38,873 bases of DNA from a bacterium (GTDB taxonomy: Bacteria > Patescibacteriota > Microgenomatia > UBA1400 > PJMF01), in assembly GCA_900299405.1 (NCBI GenBank), contig OMJP01000010.1, positions 1 to 38,873 on the forward strand, in the 5' to 3' direction. Positions 7,083-15,010 of this stretch are shown here, in pieces. How positions within the stretch are numbered: position 1 is the stretch's first letter; every line of letters begins with the position of its first letter. The notes under the pieces are model-generated. The model ran no database searches. It was not told the origin of the DNA and saw nothing but the letters and a program-made list of their open reading frames with translations. The position numbers were made by a program, and so were the translations under genes.

Positions 7083-7905
7083 TTTGCCAGAGATTCTTTT
7101 TGAGGATCAGGATATCTTGGTGATCGCCAAGCCGGGAGGGATGGTGACGAATCGGGCGCAATCGGTGAGTGGCGAGACGCTGCAGGATTGGTTCGAAAAA
7201 CAGCAGGATCAGAGTTTTCCCGACGATTGGTCCCAGCTTTTAACTGATGATTTTTCCAATGAGTACGGCGAGCCGGAGGAGATTTACCAAGAGCGGCAGG
7301 GGATGGTGCATCGTTTGGACAAAGATACTAGTGGGGTGATGGTGTTTGCCAAACATCCCGGCAGTCTTATCAACCTGCTGAAGCAATTTCGCCTGCGCGA
7401 AGTGCAAAAAGAATATCTTGCCTTGGTACATGGTCAGTTTCGGGTAGAGCAGGGGAGACTGACTGCTCCGCTGGGTCGCTCTCGAGACAATCGGCAGAAA
7501 TTCGCGGTGGATATCGAGGGTCGTAAGGCGGTGACTGAGTACGCTGTCGAGCAGACTTTTGACCAACTCGACTTCGACAAATTAACTGAGAGGCTAGGGG
7601 AGAGTGCCAAAAAAATCAAAGACAATGAGCGGCTCTACGAGCAGGGTTTTTCTCTGGTTCGCTGCCTGCCGAAAACTGGCCGCACGCATCAGATTCGCGT
7701 TCATCTGGCCAACGAACGACATCCAATCGTCGGTGACACCAAATACGTCGGCCGCAAACGCGCGAAAGTAGATCCCCTCTGGTGCCCGCGCCAATTCCTC
7801 CACGCAGCCTCACTAGAATTCAGGCACCCCCGGACAGGCGAGCAGCTGAAGTTCGAGGCGGAGCTAAGCGAGGATTTAAAAGTAGTTTTAGAAAACTTAA
7901 ACTAA
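7063..7905 (+). CDS. RluA/RluD-family RNA pseudouridine synthase
   Basis: Converts specific uridines in rRNA or tRNA to pseudouridine. The 280-aa protein lacks the usual N-terminal S4 domain. It begins at the catalytic domain with ILFEDQDILVIAKPGGMV and carries the active-site motif GMVHRLDKDTSGVMVFAK (catalytic D in HRLD). The family C-terminal block GRTHQIRVHL...GDTKYVG...FLHAASLEF is present. I chose the ATG at 7063 because the earlier in-frame start lies inside the Lgt-like gene and encodes an unrelated leader. The 20-base overlap suggests translational coupling. The RNA target cannot be told; RluA, RluC, RluD and TruC share these motifs. Confidence 0.9.
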   Translation: MTKSYPNLPEILFEDQDILVIAKPGGMVTNRAQSVSGETLQDWFEKQQDQSFPDDWSQLLTDDFSNEYGEPEEIYQERQGMVHRLDKDTSGVMVFAKHPGSLINLLKQFRLREVQKEYLALVHGQFRVEQGRLTAPLGRSRDNRQKFAVDIEGRKAVTEYAVEQTFDQLDFDKLTERLGESAKKIKDNERLYEQGFSLVRCLPKTGRTHQIRVHLANERHPIVGDTKYVGRKRAKVDPLWCPRQFLHAASLEFRHPRTGEQLKFEAELSEDLKVVLENLN

Positions 7906-7929
7906 TGCTCAATTAGCTGATAATTCTCC

Positions 7930-7959
7930 TCGACAAAAACCAGCTTCTCTGCGTATAAT
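7930..7959 (+). promoter_or_regulatory. Promoter of the phosphoribosyltransferase gene
   Basis: TCGACA at 7930-7935, an 18-bp spacer and a perfect TATAAT at 7954-7959. The ATG follows only five bases later, so the mRNA should be leaderless. Confidence 0.7.
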
Positions 7960-7964
7960 CCGCT

Positions 7965-8567
7965 ATGGACATCAAACAAATTTCTTTTTCCGGTGAGAAA
8001 ACCAAATATCTGACGCCAACATGGAACGACATGAACCAGTTGGCTTTTTTGATTGCCAAAGAGATGCGCGCTCAGGGCAAAGAGATCGATCGGATCGTGA
8101 CACTGGCCAAAGGCGGCTGGCCGATGACGCGCTCGCTAGTGGATTTCCTCCAGGTTGGCAAAGTCGCCAGCATCGGAGTGAATTTTTACAAAGGCATCAA
8201 CGAGCGGATGAAGACACCAGAGATTTATCAGAACCTGCCTGTGCCGATCAAAGGGGAGCGAGTGCTACTGTTCGACGACGTGGCTGACACTGGCGCTTCG
8301 TTGAAATTCGTCAAAAAATACCTCAAGGACATGGGAGTCAAAGAAGTCATTACCGCGACCCTGTTTTACAAACCTCACAGCGCTATCGAGCCAGATTTCT
8401 ACGGACACAAAACCAAAGCCTGGATCATTTTTCCCTATGATTTGATCGAAGCTGTGGACTTGCTGGGCGGCAAATGGCAGGAAAAAGGTTTGCAAAAGGC
8501 TGAGATCAAAAAACGCTTGAAACAACTAGGCGCAAAAGAAGAGTGGCTGCGGGAGTATTTCGCTTAG
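7965..8567 (+). CDS. Phosphoribosyltransferase (purine salvage type)
   Basis: A 200-aa type I phosphoribosyltransferase, which joins a nucleobase to PRPP. The PRPP-binding motif is RVLLFDDVADTGASLKF (about 99-115) and the PPi loop is LAKGGWPMTRSL (48-58). The overall pattern fits the COG2236 group related to xanthine/hypoxanthine enzymes. The C-terminal domain (KTKAWIIFPYDLIEAV) would form the base hood. Base specificity is not readable from sequence. It opens a run of nucleotide and one-carbon genes (dcd, glyA), although dcd has its own promoter. Confidence 0.85.
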   Translation: MDIKQISFSGEKTKYLTPTWNDMNQLAFLIAKEMRAQGKEIDRIVTLAKGGWPMTRSLVDFLQVGKVASIGVNFYKGINERMKTPEIYQNLPVPIKGERVLLFDDVADTGASLKFVKKYLKDMGVKEVITATLFYKPHSAIEPDFYGHKTKAWIIFPYDLIEAVDLLGGKWQEKGLQKAEIKKRLKQLGAKEEWLREYFA

Positions 8568-8581
8568 CTTGGTCAAAAAGT

Positions 8582-8604
8582 CACTGTTATAATGCGTAAC
8601 AGTG
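8582..8604 (+). promoter_or_regulatory. Promoter plus perfect inverted repeat over the dcd start
   Basis: CACTGTTA (8582-8589) and TAACAGTG (8597-8604) are a perfect 8-bp inverted repeat with a 7-base spacer. It contains the -10 TATAAT (8588-8593) and the GTG start codon (8602-8604). It could be a repressor operator, or a hairpin that hides the start in a leaderless mRNA. No -35 at normal spacing was seen. Confidence 0.6.
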
Positions 8605-9114
8605 GCTATCTTAACTAAAGACGAGATTCTCAAGGAAATAAACGCGGGGCGGATTGTGATTGATCCGTTTGATGCTGCCAGTGTTGGGCCAGCTTCGGTC
8701 GATTTTCATTTAGGCAATACTTTTCGTGTTTTTCGTCGTTCTACTCAAGCGTTTGATGTCGGTGAAGATGTCAATTTTGATGAAATTACCAAAGTGATCG
8801 AGGTAGAGGATTCGATTTCACTGCTGCCTGGCGAATCAATTCACGGCATTACCACTGAGTCACTGAAGCTGCCCGACGACCTTTGCGGCTGGATTCAGGG
8901 CAGAAGCACTTTGGCGCGCCTAGGGCTGCTGGTGCACATCACTGCCAACTTTATTCACCCTGGCATGGAAGGCAAACAAGTGTTAGAAATGACCAATGCC
9001 GGTCCGATCGCGCTGAACATCAAAGTCGGCATTCCGATCTGTCAGATTATTTTTGAGGAAACCAAAGGCCAGGCGACTTATACCGGTAAATTTAGCAAGC
9101 AGGATAAACCGTGA
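8602..9114 (+). CDS. dcd: dCTP deaminase
   Basis: Deaminates dCTP to dUTP on the way to dTTP; some homologues also cleave to dUMP. The 170-aa protein carries the family core QGRSTLARLGLLVHITANFI (99-118), followed by HPGMEGKQVLEM. E129 aligns with the catalytic glutamate of the E. coli enzyme, and R101, S102 and R106 with its nucleotide-binding residues. The early VGPASVDFHLGN is also typical. The start is GTG at 8602, eight bases after a perfect -10. The stop TGA overlaps the glyA GTG (GTGA), so the two are coupled. A mono- versus bifunctional role cannot be decided here. Confidence 0.92.
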   Translation: MAILTKDEILKEINAGRIVIDPFDAASVGPASVDFHLGNTFRVFRRSTQAFDVGEDVNFDEITKVIEVEDSISLLPGESIHGITTESLKLPDDLCGWIQGRSTLARLGLLVHITANFIHPGMEGKQVLEMTNAGPIALNIKVGIPICQIIFEETKGQATYTGKFSKQDKP

Positions 9115-10430
9115 GCAAAGACAAAATTTTTCAACTAATCAAAGATGAGGAAGCTCGCCAAAAGGCGATGATCGGCCTGATTCCTTCCGAGAACCACATT
9201 TCTCCCGAGGTTTCTGAGGTACTTTCCAGCTCTCTCTCGAGTAAATACGCTGAGGGCTATCCTGGCAGACGCTACTACGAAGGCAACCAAGTGATCGACG
9301 AGATCGAGAATTTGGCCAAAGAACGCATCCAAAAATTGTTCAACGTACCGCACGCCAATGTCCAGCCATATTCCGGTTCACCGGCCAACAGCGCCGTTCA
9401 GTTTGCCTTGCTGGAAGAGGGCGAGACGATGATGGGTTTGGCCTTGGCTGGGGGAGGCCACCTGACTCACGGCCACCCCAAAGTCACTTTTTCTGGCAAA
9501 TATTTCAACTCGATTCAGTACGGTCTCGATGACAACGATCGGATTGATTTTGACCAGATTCGCGAGCTAGCGAAAAAACACCAGCCCAAACTGATGATTA
9601 TCGGCAACACCGCCTATCCTTTCCTGATGGATTTCAAGAAATTCCGCGAGATTGCCGACGAGGTTGGTGCTTGGGTTTTGGCAGATATTTCCCACGTCAC
9701 TGGTCTGGTAGTGGCTGGTGAACATCCTGATCCTGTACCGCATGTAGACGTAGTGATGAGTACTACTCACAAGACCTTCCGTGGTCCACGGGGAGCGATG
9801 ATTTTGGTGACACAAAGAGGTCTGGATCGTGATGAAAAGCTCGCTAGCCGGATCGACCAGGCAGTTTTTCCCGCTCTGCAAGGTGGGCCGCACAATGCTA
9901 CTACTGCTGGGATTGCGGTGGCTGCTGCTGAAGCTGCGCGACCGGAGTTCAAAAAATATGCTCAGCAGATTCGCAAAAACGCTGATGTATTGGCAGATTC
10001 GCTGAAGAAAAAGGGCTTAAAATTGGTTGGTGATGGCACCGAAACTCATCTGATGCTGATCGATCTCACCAACTACAGCGATGGCATGGGTTTGCAGGTC
10101 GCTTTTGCGATGGATGTGGCAGGAATTTACGCCAACCGCAACACTGTGCCCAACGAGCCGCTGTCACCGTTTTATCCCTCTGGAGTGCGCCTGGGAACAC
10201 CACTGGTGACTACCAGAGGCATGAAGGAAGCAGAAATGAAACAAATAGCTGACTGGATCACCAGAGTAGTGGAGGAGGTCAAAACCGAGGTTCTGCCCAG
10301 TGACAAAGTTGAACGCCGCACTTTTATTAAAGACTTCCGCGCCAAAGCCTTGCAAAACAAAAACTTGCTGGCGATCAGAAAAGAAGTCGAAGCAATGGCC
10401 AGTAAGTTTCCGTTGTTTAGTTGGGACTAA
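9111..10430 (+). CDS. glyA: Serine hydroxymethyltransferase
   Basis: A PLP enzyme that interconverts serine and glycine while charging tetrahydrofolate with a one-carbon unit. The 439-aa protein has IPSENHISPEV near residue 24, YAEGYPGRRYYEGNQ (46-60) and the PLP-lysine motif STTHKTFRGPRGAM (217-230, K221). The C-terminal VRLGTPLVTTRGM matches the folate-site region. Length is normal for bacterial GlyA. The GTG start overlaps the dcd stop. The folD gene further on provides the next folate step, so a folate-linked one-carbon route is present, feeding thymidylate and purine or formyl-methionine synthesis. Confidence 0.97.
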   Translation: MSKDKIFQLIKDEEARQKAMIGLIPSENHISPEVSEVLSSSLSSKYAEGYPGRRYYEGNQVIDEIENLAKERIQKLFNVPHANVQPYSGSPANSAVQFALLEEGETMMGLALAGGGHLTHGHPKVTFSGKYFNSIQYGLDDNDRIDFDQIRELAKKHQPKLMIIGNTAYPFLMDFKKFREIADEVGAWVLADISHVTGLVVAGEHPDPVPHVDVVMSTTHKTFRGPRGAMILVTQRGLDRDEKLASRIDQAVFPALQGGPHNATTAGIAVAAAEAARPEFKKYAQQIRKNADVLADSLKKKGLKLVGDGTETHLMLIDLTNYSDGMGLQVAFAMDVAGIYANRNTVPNEPLSPFYPSGVRLGTPLVTTRGMKEAEMKQIADWITRVVEEVKTEVLPSDKVERRTFIKDFRAKALQNKNLLAIRKEVEAMASKFPLFSWD

Positions 10431-10432
10431 TC

Positions 10433-11287
10433 ATGGCAAATTCCAGGAGAATCGGCGCGCACTTGTCCACCCAAGGTGGGGTAGAGAAAGCGGTCGAACG
10501 GGCACACGAGATTGGCGCCAATGCCCTGCAGGTTTTCTCTGGTAGCCCACGGATGTGGCGACGAACTTCTCTCGATAAAATCGATGTTTCCGCTGTTCAT
10601 GAAAATCAAGAAAAATACGACGTCAAACCAATCTTCACTCACGCACTCTACTTGGTGAATCTAGCTTCTGATAACCCAGAATTGGTGGATAAATCTGTGG
10701 ATGCCCTCAAGCATGATCTTAGCTTTGACAATCATATTGGTGGTGCTGGGGTGGTGGTCCATCTGGGTAGCCATCAGGGTCGAGGTTGGGAGGCTGTGCG
10801 CGATGAGGTGGTGAAAAATATTAAAGCAATCTTGAAAAGCACCCCTGAAAACTCCACTTTCCTGATCGAAAACTCTGCCGGGCAAAAGGGCAAGTTAGCC
10901 AGTGATCTGCACGAAGTGCGCTGGTTGCTAGATCAGCTAGATTCTCCTCGAGTAGGTTGGTGTTTTGATACCTGTCATGGTCATGCCGCTGGGTACAAGT
11001 TAGTTGATGGACAGGAAGGTAGCGCACTTGGTCTAATGGAGGAACTGAAACTCTTCGACTCACTGCGCTGTATTCACCTCAACGACAGCAAAGACGCTTT
11101 TGATTCTGGCCGCGATCGCCACGAAAACATTGGTGATGGCGAGATTCCCAGTGATGATTTGCGCAGTTTTCTCAATGACTCTCGATTAAGTGGTATTCCG
11201 CTGATTACTGAAGCGCCTGGCTTGGATGGCAATGGTCCAGATGCAGAAAATATCTCTCGGATCAAGGATTTAGTTAGCTCAAAATAG
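10433..11287 (+). CDS. nfo: Endonuclease IV (AP endonuclease)
   Basis: A three-zinc AP endonuclease of base excision repair that cuts 5' of abasic sites. The 284-aa protein keeps all nine metal ligands in register with E. coli Nfo: H70, H110, E146, D179, H182, H215, D228, H230 and E260. Supporting motifs are IGAHLSTQGG, FLIENSAG, CFDTCHGHAAGY and ITEAPG. The ATG at 10433 was chosen because it lies two bases after the glyA stop and begins the conserved first strand; an upstream TTG is inside glyA. It is probably co-transcribed with glyA. Its 3' end overlaps the convergent Nudix gene by 14 bases. Confidence 0.96.
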   Translation: MANSRRIGAHLSTQGGVEKAVERAHEIGANALQVFSGSPRMWRRTSLDKIDVSAVHENQEKYDVKPIFTHALYLVNLASDNPELVDKSVDALKHDLSFDNHIGGAGVVVHLGSHQGRGWEAVRDEVVKNIKAILKSTPENSTFLIENSAGQKGKLASDLHEVRWLLDQLDSPRVGWCFDTCHGHAAGYKLVDGQEGSALGLMEELKLFDSLRCIHLNDSKDAFDSGRDRHENIGDGEIPSDDLRSFLNDSRLSGIPLITEAPGLDGNGPDAENISRIKDLVSSK

Positions 11288-11744
11288 CTGGTTTTTGTTT
11301 AGTTTTTCTAAAGACTAAATAGTCTTGGATGTTTTGGTAGTGATCGAAAGCAATCTCTTCTTTCACTGGTATAGACTCCAGCTCGAACCATTGTTGATCA
11401 TCACTTTCCCAATCTCCTGAACCAGTTTTTTCTTCCGCCTCACAGTAGAGCACAAAGGCAATGTTTTGCCGATCTTCATGTGGTCTGTTGGGATAATCGT
11501 TGATTTTCAGTAGCTCAACATTGCTGACAGTCCAGCCAGTTTCCTCCAGAATTTCTCTGGAAGCGGCTTCTTTGATATTTTCATCCCGATCGACAAAACC
11601 ACCGACCAGACCCCATTTTCCACCCTCCAGAATTTTATTGGTTCTTTTTACCAGAAGAATTTTATCGTCTTTCAAAACCAAAACATCCACGGTTACGTGT
11701 CTCAGTGAGCCTTGGTTTCCATTTTCGAAGTTGCAAACAAGCAT
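11274..11744 (-). CDS. Nudix hydrolase
   Basis: Hydrolyses a nucleoside diphosphate linked to another group, often for housecleaning of damaged or surplus nucleotides. The 156-aa protein has a perfect Nudix box at residues 49-71: G49, then E55, R63, E64, E67, E68, G70 and an aromatic W71. The substrate is not determined. I chose the ATG at 11742-11744 over one eight codons upstream because a minus-strand TATTCT (11752-11757) ends seven bases before it, matching the leaderless pattern of neighbouring genes. It converges on nfo with a 14-base overlap. Confidence 0.88.
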   Translation of the reverse strand: MLVCNFENGNQGSLRHVTVDVLVLKDDKILLVKRTNKILEGGKWGLVGGFVDRDENIKEAASREILEETGWTVSNVELLKINDYPNRPHEDRQNIAFVLYCEAEEKTGSGDWESDDQQWFELESIPVKEEIAFDHYQNIQDYLVFRKTKQKPAILS

Positions 11745-11751
11745 CCCAAAG

Positions 11752-11757
11752 AGAATA
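11752..11757 (-). promoter_or_regulatory. -10 box of the Nudix gene
   Basis: The minus strand reads TATTCT, seven bases before the chosen ATG. The -35 is not convincing. Confidence 0.4.
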
Positions 11758-11801
11758 GCACAAAACAAAACGAGTTTCTGAGCACCAGGCTAGAGGAGTG
11801 T

Positions 11802-11807
11802 TACAAT
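11802..11807 (+). promoter_or_regulatory. -10 box of folD
   Basis: TACAAT, six bases before the folD ATG, so the transcript would be leaderless. Confidence 0.55.
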
Positions 11808-11813
11808 ACTGTC

Positions 11814-12734
11814 ATGGAAACCAGAATTCTTGACGGCTATCGGCTGGCTGTGTCGCGAAAACAGGCTTTGCAGTCCAGAGTGGAACAATTGCTGGCTGCT
11901 GGCAAAAAACCAGTGATAGCGGCGATTCTCTTTACCGAGGACTCGGGCAGCGTGCTGTACACTGATCTCAAACGGGAAATGGCCGAGAGCTTGGGAATTG
12001 GCTACCAGGTTTTTTCCTATTCCCTGCAAGACGAAGCAGGGCAAGTAGTCGAGAAAATCACAGAACTCAGTCAGGATTCGTCCGTTACCGGCATCATTGT
12101 CCAGAAACCTTGGCGTAATCTGTGGATTCAGACTCGTGGTCTTGATGCAGAAGAGGGCAAACAGCAATTCGCCCAGTGGTGGGAGAGCCTGATCACTGCC
12201 ATCGAACCAAGCAAGGACGTTGATGGTCTACACCCCTCGACTTTAGAAGCGATTAAGTCAGGAAACTGGCAGGAGCAGGGAAAAGTTTTGCCAGCTACTT
12301 GTAAGGCAGTGCTGAGTTTGCTGGAAGAAGCTTTAGAGACAGAAAACCTCTTTGCCACCCTTGCCGATCGCCAATTGAAGACTGTGATTCTGGGCAAATC
12401 AGATTTGCTCGGTCAGCCACTGTTTGCCTTATTGCAAGCGAACAATCTAAATTCAGAAATAATTGGTTCATCGCAGCTAAATGACAGAATCGAGCAAGGA
12501 ATAGCCCTGACCGATGCCGACATTATTGTCTCCGCTACCGGCCGAACAAAACTCGTAACAGGGGAGCTGATTAAGGAAAACTCCATCGTCATTGATGTCG
12601 GTGAGCCGCAGGGAGACGTCGATGCTGCCAGTGTTCTCGGCAAGGCCTTAGTGCTGACCCCCGTACCCGGTGGGGTAGGACCAATGACAGTGGTGAGTTT
12701 GATGGAAAATGCGCTTGATTTGGTTTCAGCCTGA
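11814..12734 (+). CDS. folD: Methylenetetrahydrofolate dehydrogenase/cyclohydrolase
   Basis: Bifunctional enzyme converting methylene-THF to formyl-THF. The 306-aa protein keeps the catalytic pattern: Y49 and K53 (VLYTDLKREM), Q97 (GIIVQKP), and DVDGLHP (135-141). The nucleotide-binding VILGKSDLLGQPLFALL and the C-terminal TPVPGGVGPMTV are also present. Compared with typical FolD, the GILVQLPLP loop is altered (GIIVQKPWRN). About 16 extra residues precede DVDG, and the usual PCTP is replaced by PATCK. The essential residues are retained, so activity is likely. The ATG at 11814 was chosen because a TACAAT lies six bases before it; a longer in-frame opening runs through the divergent Nudix promoter. 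Confidence 0.92.
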   Translation: METRILDGYRLAVSRKQALQSRVEQLLAAGKKPVIAAILFTEDSGSVLYTDLKREMAESLGIGYQVFSYSLQDEAGQVVEKITELSQDSSVTGIIVQKPWRNLWIQTRGLDAEEGKQQFAQWWESLITAIEPSKDVDGLHPSTLEAIKSGNWQEQGKVLPATCKAVLSLLEEALETENLFATLADRQLKTVILGKSDLLGQPLFALLQANNLNSEIIGSSQLNDRIEQGIALTDADIIVSATGRTKLVTGELIKENSIVIDVGEPQGDVDAASVLGKALVLTPVPGGVGPMTVVSLMENALDLVSA

Positions 12735-12741
12735 TCTGTGA

Positions 12742-12747
12742 TATAAT
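12742..12747 (+). promoter_or_regulatory. -10 box of the rpsB-tsf operon
   Basis: Perfect TATAAT, with a TTGGTT 16 bp upstream (12720-12725) inside the end of folD. Unlike most genes here it leaves a leader of about 94 nt. Confidence 0.6.
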
Positions 12748-12753
12748 TCCCTC

Positions 12754-12847
12754 TAGTATAAAAAATACGCTGACTTGTTTTTAGGTCCTGCATCTGACAA
12801 GTAAAGCGCTTCTCTCGAGAACTTGAGAGGAAAATAAGGACAAAAAT
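12754..12847 (+). promoter_or_regulatory. Possible structured rpsB leader
   Basis: The long 5' leader has two inverted repeats. ACTTGT (12773-12778) pairs with ACAAGT (12797-12802). TTCTCTC (12810-12816) pairs with GAGAGGA (12825-12831) around an 8-base loop. The Shine-Dalgarno AAGGA (12836-12840) lies just after the second stem. S2 is known to autoregulate rpsB-tsf through the leader in other bacteria; that this one does so is inference. Confidence 0.45.
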
Positions 12848-13570
12848 ATGACGGATTATTCCAAACTACCTGATGTGGCTCCAGATTATGATCTGCGTGA
12901 TCTTTTGGAAGCGGGCATGCATTTTGGCCACCAATCAGCCAAATGGCACCCCAAAATGGCAGAGTATCTCCACATGGAGAAAAACGGGGTTCACATCTTT
13001 GATTTAGCCAAAACTGCCGAGCAACTGAAGCTGGCTTACAACTACCTCTACGACCTGGGTAAAAACGGCAAAAAAGTGCTGTTCGTCGGCACTAAACGCC
13101 AGATTCGTGAGATCGTGCGCGAGCAAGCCCAGCAAGCTGGTGCTTTTTATGTGGTGCAGCGCTGGATGGGCGGTCTGCTCACCAACTGGGACCAGATCAG
13201 TAAATCAGTTCGTCGGATGAATGATTTGGCTGAAGGTTTGGAAGGTGACAAATTCGAAGGCTACACCAAATTCGAGCAAGTACAGTTCGAAAAAGAACTC
13301 GGCCGGTTGCAGCGATTTTTTGAGGGAATCAAAGAGCTCAAAAAGCAGCCCGATTGTGTCGTGGTGATCGACCCCAACAGGGAAGACATCGCGGTGGCAG
13401 AATCAAACAAAGTCGAAGTGCCGGTAATTGCTTTGATCGATTCGAACACCAATCCCACCAACATCGACATTCCCGTCCCCGGCAATGATGACGCGGTGAA
13501 CAGCGTTTCGTTGGTAGTCACTGAGCTAGCCAAAGCTTATAGTGAAGGTAAGAAAGCAGCTAAAAAGTAA
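12848..13570 (+). CDS. rpsB: 30S ribosomal protein S2
   Basis: Small-subunit protein S2, 240 aa. It begins with the family pattern LLEAGMHFGHQSAKWHPKMA (about 14-33). GVHIFDLAKTAEQL, VLFVGTKRQIREIV, RWMGGLLTN and the late VIALIDSNTNP...DIPVPGNDDA follow. Length is normal, and the C-terminus ends in a lysine tail. The AAGGA Shine-Dalgarno with a seven-base gap supports the ATG at 12848. It is co-transcribed with tsf, 12 bases downstream, the usual bacterial order. Confidence 0.98.
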   Translation: MTDYSKLPDVAPDYDLRDLLEAGMHFGHQSAKWHPKMAEYLHMEKNGVHIFDLAKTAEQLKLAYNYLYDLGKNGKKVLFVGTKRQIREIVREQAQQAGAFYVVQRWMGGLLTNWDQISKSVRRMNDLAEGLEGDKFEGYTKFEQVQFEKELGRLQRFFEGIKELKKQPDCVVVIDPNREDIAVAESNKVEVPVIALIDSNTNPTNIDIPVPGNDDAVNSVSLVVTELAKAYSEGKKAAKK

Positions 13571-13582
13571 GTAAAGGATTTT

Positions 13583-14041
13583 ATGTCATTTTCAATGGAC
13601 GATCTCAAGCAGCTTCGTGAGGAGACTGGTGCCCGGGTGATGGATGCCAAAAAAGCTCTCGAAGAGGCTAAAGGAGATATGGCTAAAGCCAAGAAAATCG
13701 TGGAAGAAAAAGGGCTCGCCAGAGCAGAGAAGACCGCCGATCGCGAAACCAAAGCCGGCTATGTGGCCAGCTATGTCCACAACAACGGCCAAGTGGCCAG
13801 CATGGTGGAAATGGTTTGTGAAACTGATTTCGTAGCACAGAACGATGAGTTCCGCACCTTAGCTCGTGACATTGCGATGCAGGTGGCCTCGATGAATCCT
13901 GCCGACGTGGACGAGCTGCTGGGACAAGAATTCATTCGTGATGGCAGTCAGACAATCGAGAAGCTAGTCAAAAGCCTCAGCGGTAAAATCGGTGAACGCA
14001 TGGAAGTGACCCGCTTCACTCGTTACGCCATCGGCGAATAA
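13583..14041 (+). CDS. tsf: Elongation factor Ts, short form
   Basis: The guanine-nucleotide exchange factor that recycles EF-Tu. The 152-aa protein has the N-terminal UBA-like domain (LKQLREETGARVMDAKKALE, about 8-27) and the TDFVA signature in the core (about 80-84). It stops after one core subdomain. E. coli EF-Ts has about 283 residues, so the second core subdomain and coiled coil are absent, as in Thermus and many reduced genomes. The key TDFV contact with EF-Tu is retained, so function is expected. The start follows rpsB after 12 bases with AAAGG upstream. Confidence 0.95.
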   Translation: MSFSMDDLKQLREETGARVMDAKKALEEAKGDMAKAKKIVEEKGLARAEKTADRETKAGYVASYVHNNGQVASMVEMVCETDFVAQNDEFRTLARDIAMQVASMNPADVDELLGQEFIRDGSQTIEKLVKSLSGKIGERMEVTRFTRYAIGE

Positions 14042-14044
14042 CGA

Positions 14045-14050
14045 TATAAT
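14045..14050 (+). promoter_or_regulatory. -10 box of the LytR_C protein gene
   Basis: Perfect TATAAT just after the tsf stop. It is six bases before the GTG at 14057, which fixes the start choice and implies a leaderless mRNA. Confidence 0.55.
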
Positions 14051-14056
14051 TTGGGA

Positions 14057-14986
14057 GTGAAAGATTTCGCTGCCCAGCAATCTCGGAAAAAATCCTCAAG
14101 AAAAAAAACCAAACAAAGTGGTGGTTTCGGCCAGCTGTTGTGGTTGGTTGGCTTACTGCTAGCTGGCGGCTTACTGGCGATGATGATCGCTCAGTCGTGG
14201 CGCTGGGCTGATTTTGTGGGCGAGCGGGGACAACAGGCAGTTTTATTCACTACCGAGGAAGTCGACCAGACTGGCGCCTACTTAGTGCGTTTTTATTTTC
14301 CTGATCTCGCCATCGAGGTTTTTCCGATTGAATCAGAGACCCAGACAGAAGTGATGGGCGGTTATGGTACTTACCGTTTTCAGGCGGTTTATCCGCTGCT
14401 GGAGTTGGAAAATAAAGACCATTCCTATATCCGTTCCACGATGAGTTTGTCGACCGGCATGTTGCTGGACGAGTTGTGGGTGGTGAACACCGATCGGCTA
14501 CAAATCAACTCTCAAGCGCGGCTGAAGCAGTTTTTGGTCACCAATCTTTGGCGTAATTGGCAGGTGTCACTGGCGGACAAATTGGCGTGGTTGGCGTTAG
14601 CCGCTGATCATCGTACGGAATTTACTCTGCGTCAGAACGTTACCGAGCTACCCGATCAGCGTTTTCTGGTCAAAGATTTCGCCCAAGCAGAACCGCTTTG
14701 CACCATTGCTTTGGTGAATACGACTGACATGAATGGTCTGGCTGGCCGCATTGCCCATCTGCTGGAAAGTCACAATTTCCGAGTAGTGAGAACCGTCAGT
14801 AACGACACTACGGCCGAGCAGACCACCGCCATTACCCAGGCAGAAGTCAGTGAGGATTGTCAGTTGGTCTTGGATAAAGTTACCAGCCTAGTGCCTGGTC
14901 CGGTGAAACAGCAGGTCGATGAAGATGAGGCGCTGCGGCAGCGGGCTGATCTGGTGGTGCAGTTGGGGACGGACTTGGTGCAGTAG
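14057..14986 (+). CDS. Membrane-anchored protein with C-terminal LytR_C-like domain
   Basis: A 309-aa protein with a lysine-rich cytoplasmic start (SRKKSSRKKTKQ), one membrane helix (QLLWLVGLLLAGGLLAMMIAQ) and a large external part. The segment CTIALVNTTDMNGLAGRIAHL near residue 213, then NFRVVRTV, matches the LytR_C pattern. That domain is often attached to envelope-assembly proteins such as LytR-CpsA-Psr members. The catalytic LCP domain itself is not recognisable: the first external half lacks its arginine-rich motifs. The GTG at 14057 is preferred over the TTG at 14051 because of the -10 spacing. A function in envelope maintenance is inferred from the domain only. Confidence 0.68.
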   Translation: MKDFAAQQSRKKSSRKKTKQSGGFGQLLWLVGLLLAGGLLAMMIAQSWRWADFVGERGQQAVLFTTEEVDQTGAYLVRFYFPDLAIEVFPIESETQTEVMGGYGTYRFQAVYPLLELENKDHSYIRSTMSLSTGMLLDELWVVNTDRLQINSQARLKQFLVTNLWRNWQVSLADKLAWLALAADHRTEFTLRQNVTELPDQRFLVKDFAQAEPLCTIALVNTTDMNGLAGRIAHLLESHNFRVVRTVSNDTTAEQTTAITQAEVSEDCQLVLDKVTSLVPGPVKQQVDEDEALRQRADLVVQLGTDLVQ

Positions 14987-15010
14987 CTCGAGCTAACTCA
15001 ACAGCTGAGC

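Noticed and set aside
9061-9120. TGA recoding as in some CPR lineages
   Set aside because: TGA ends dcd here, and ends the pepP and pilD frames, exactly at overlaps with the next start, so it is a true stop.
14987-15010. Bidirectional terminator between the LytR_C and TPR genes
   Set aside because: AGCTC/GAGCT symmetry is present but there is no T-run on either side and the stem is weak.
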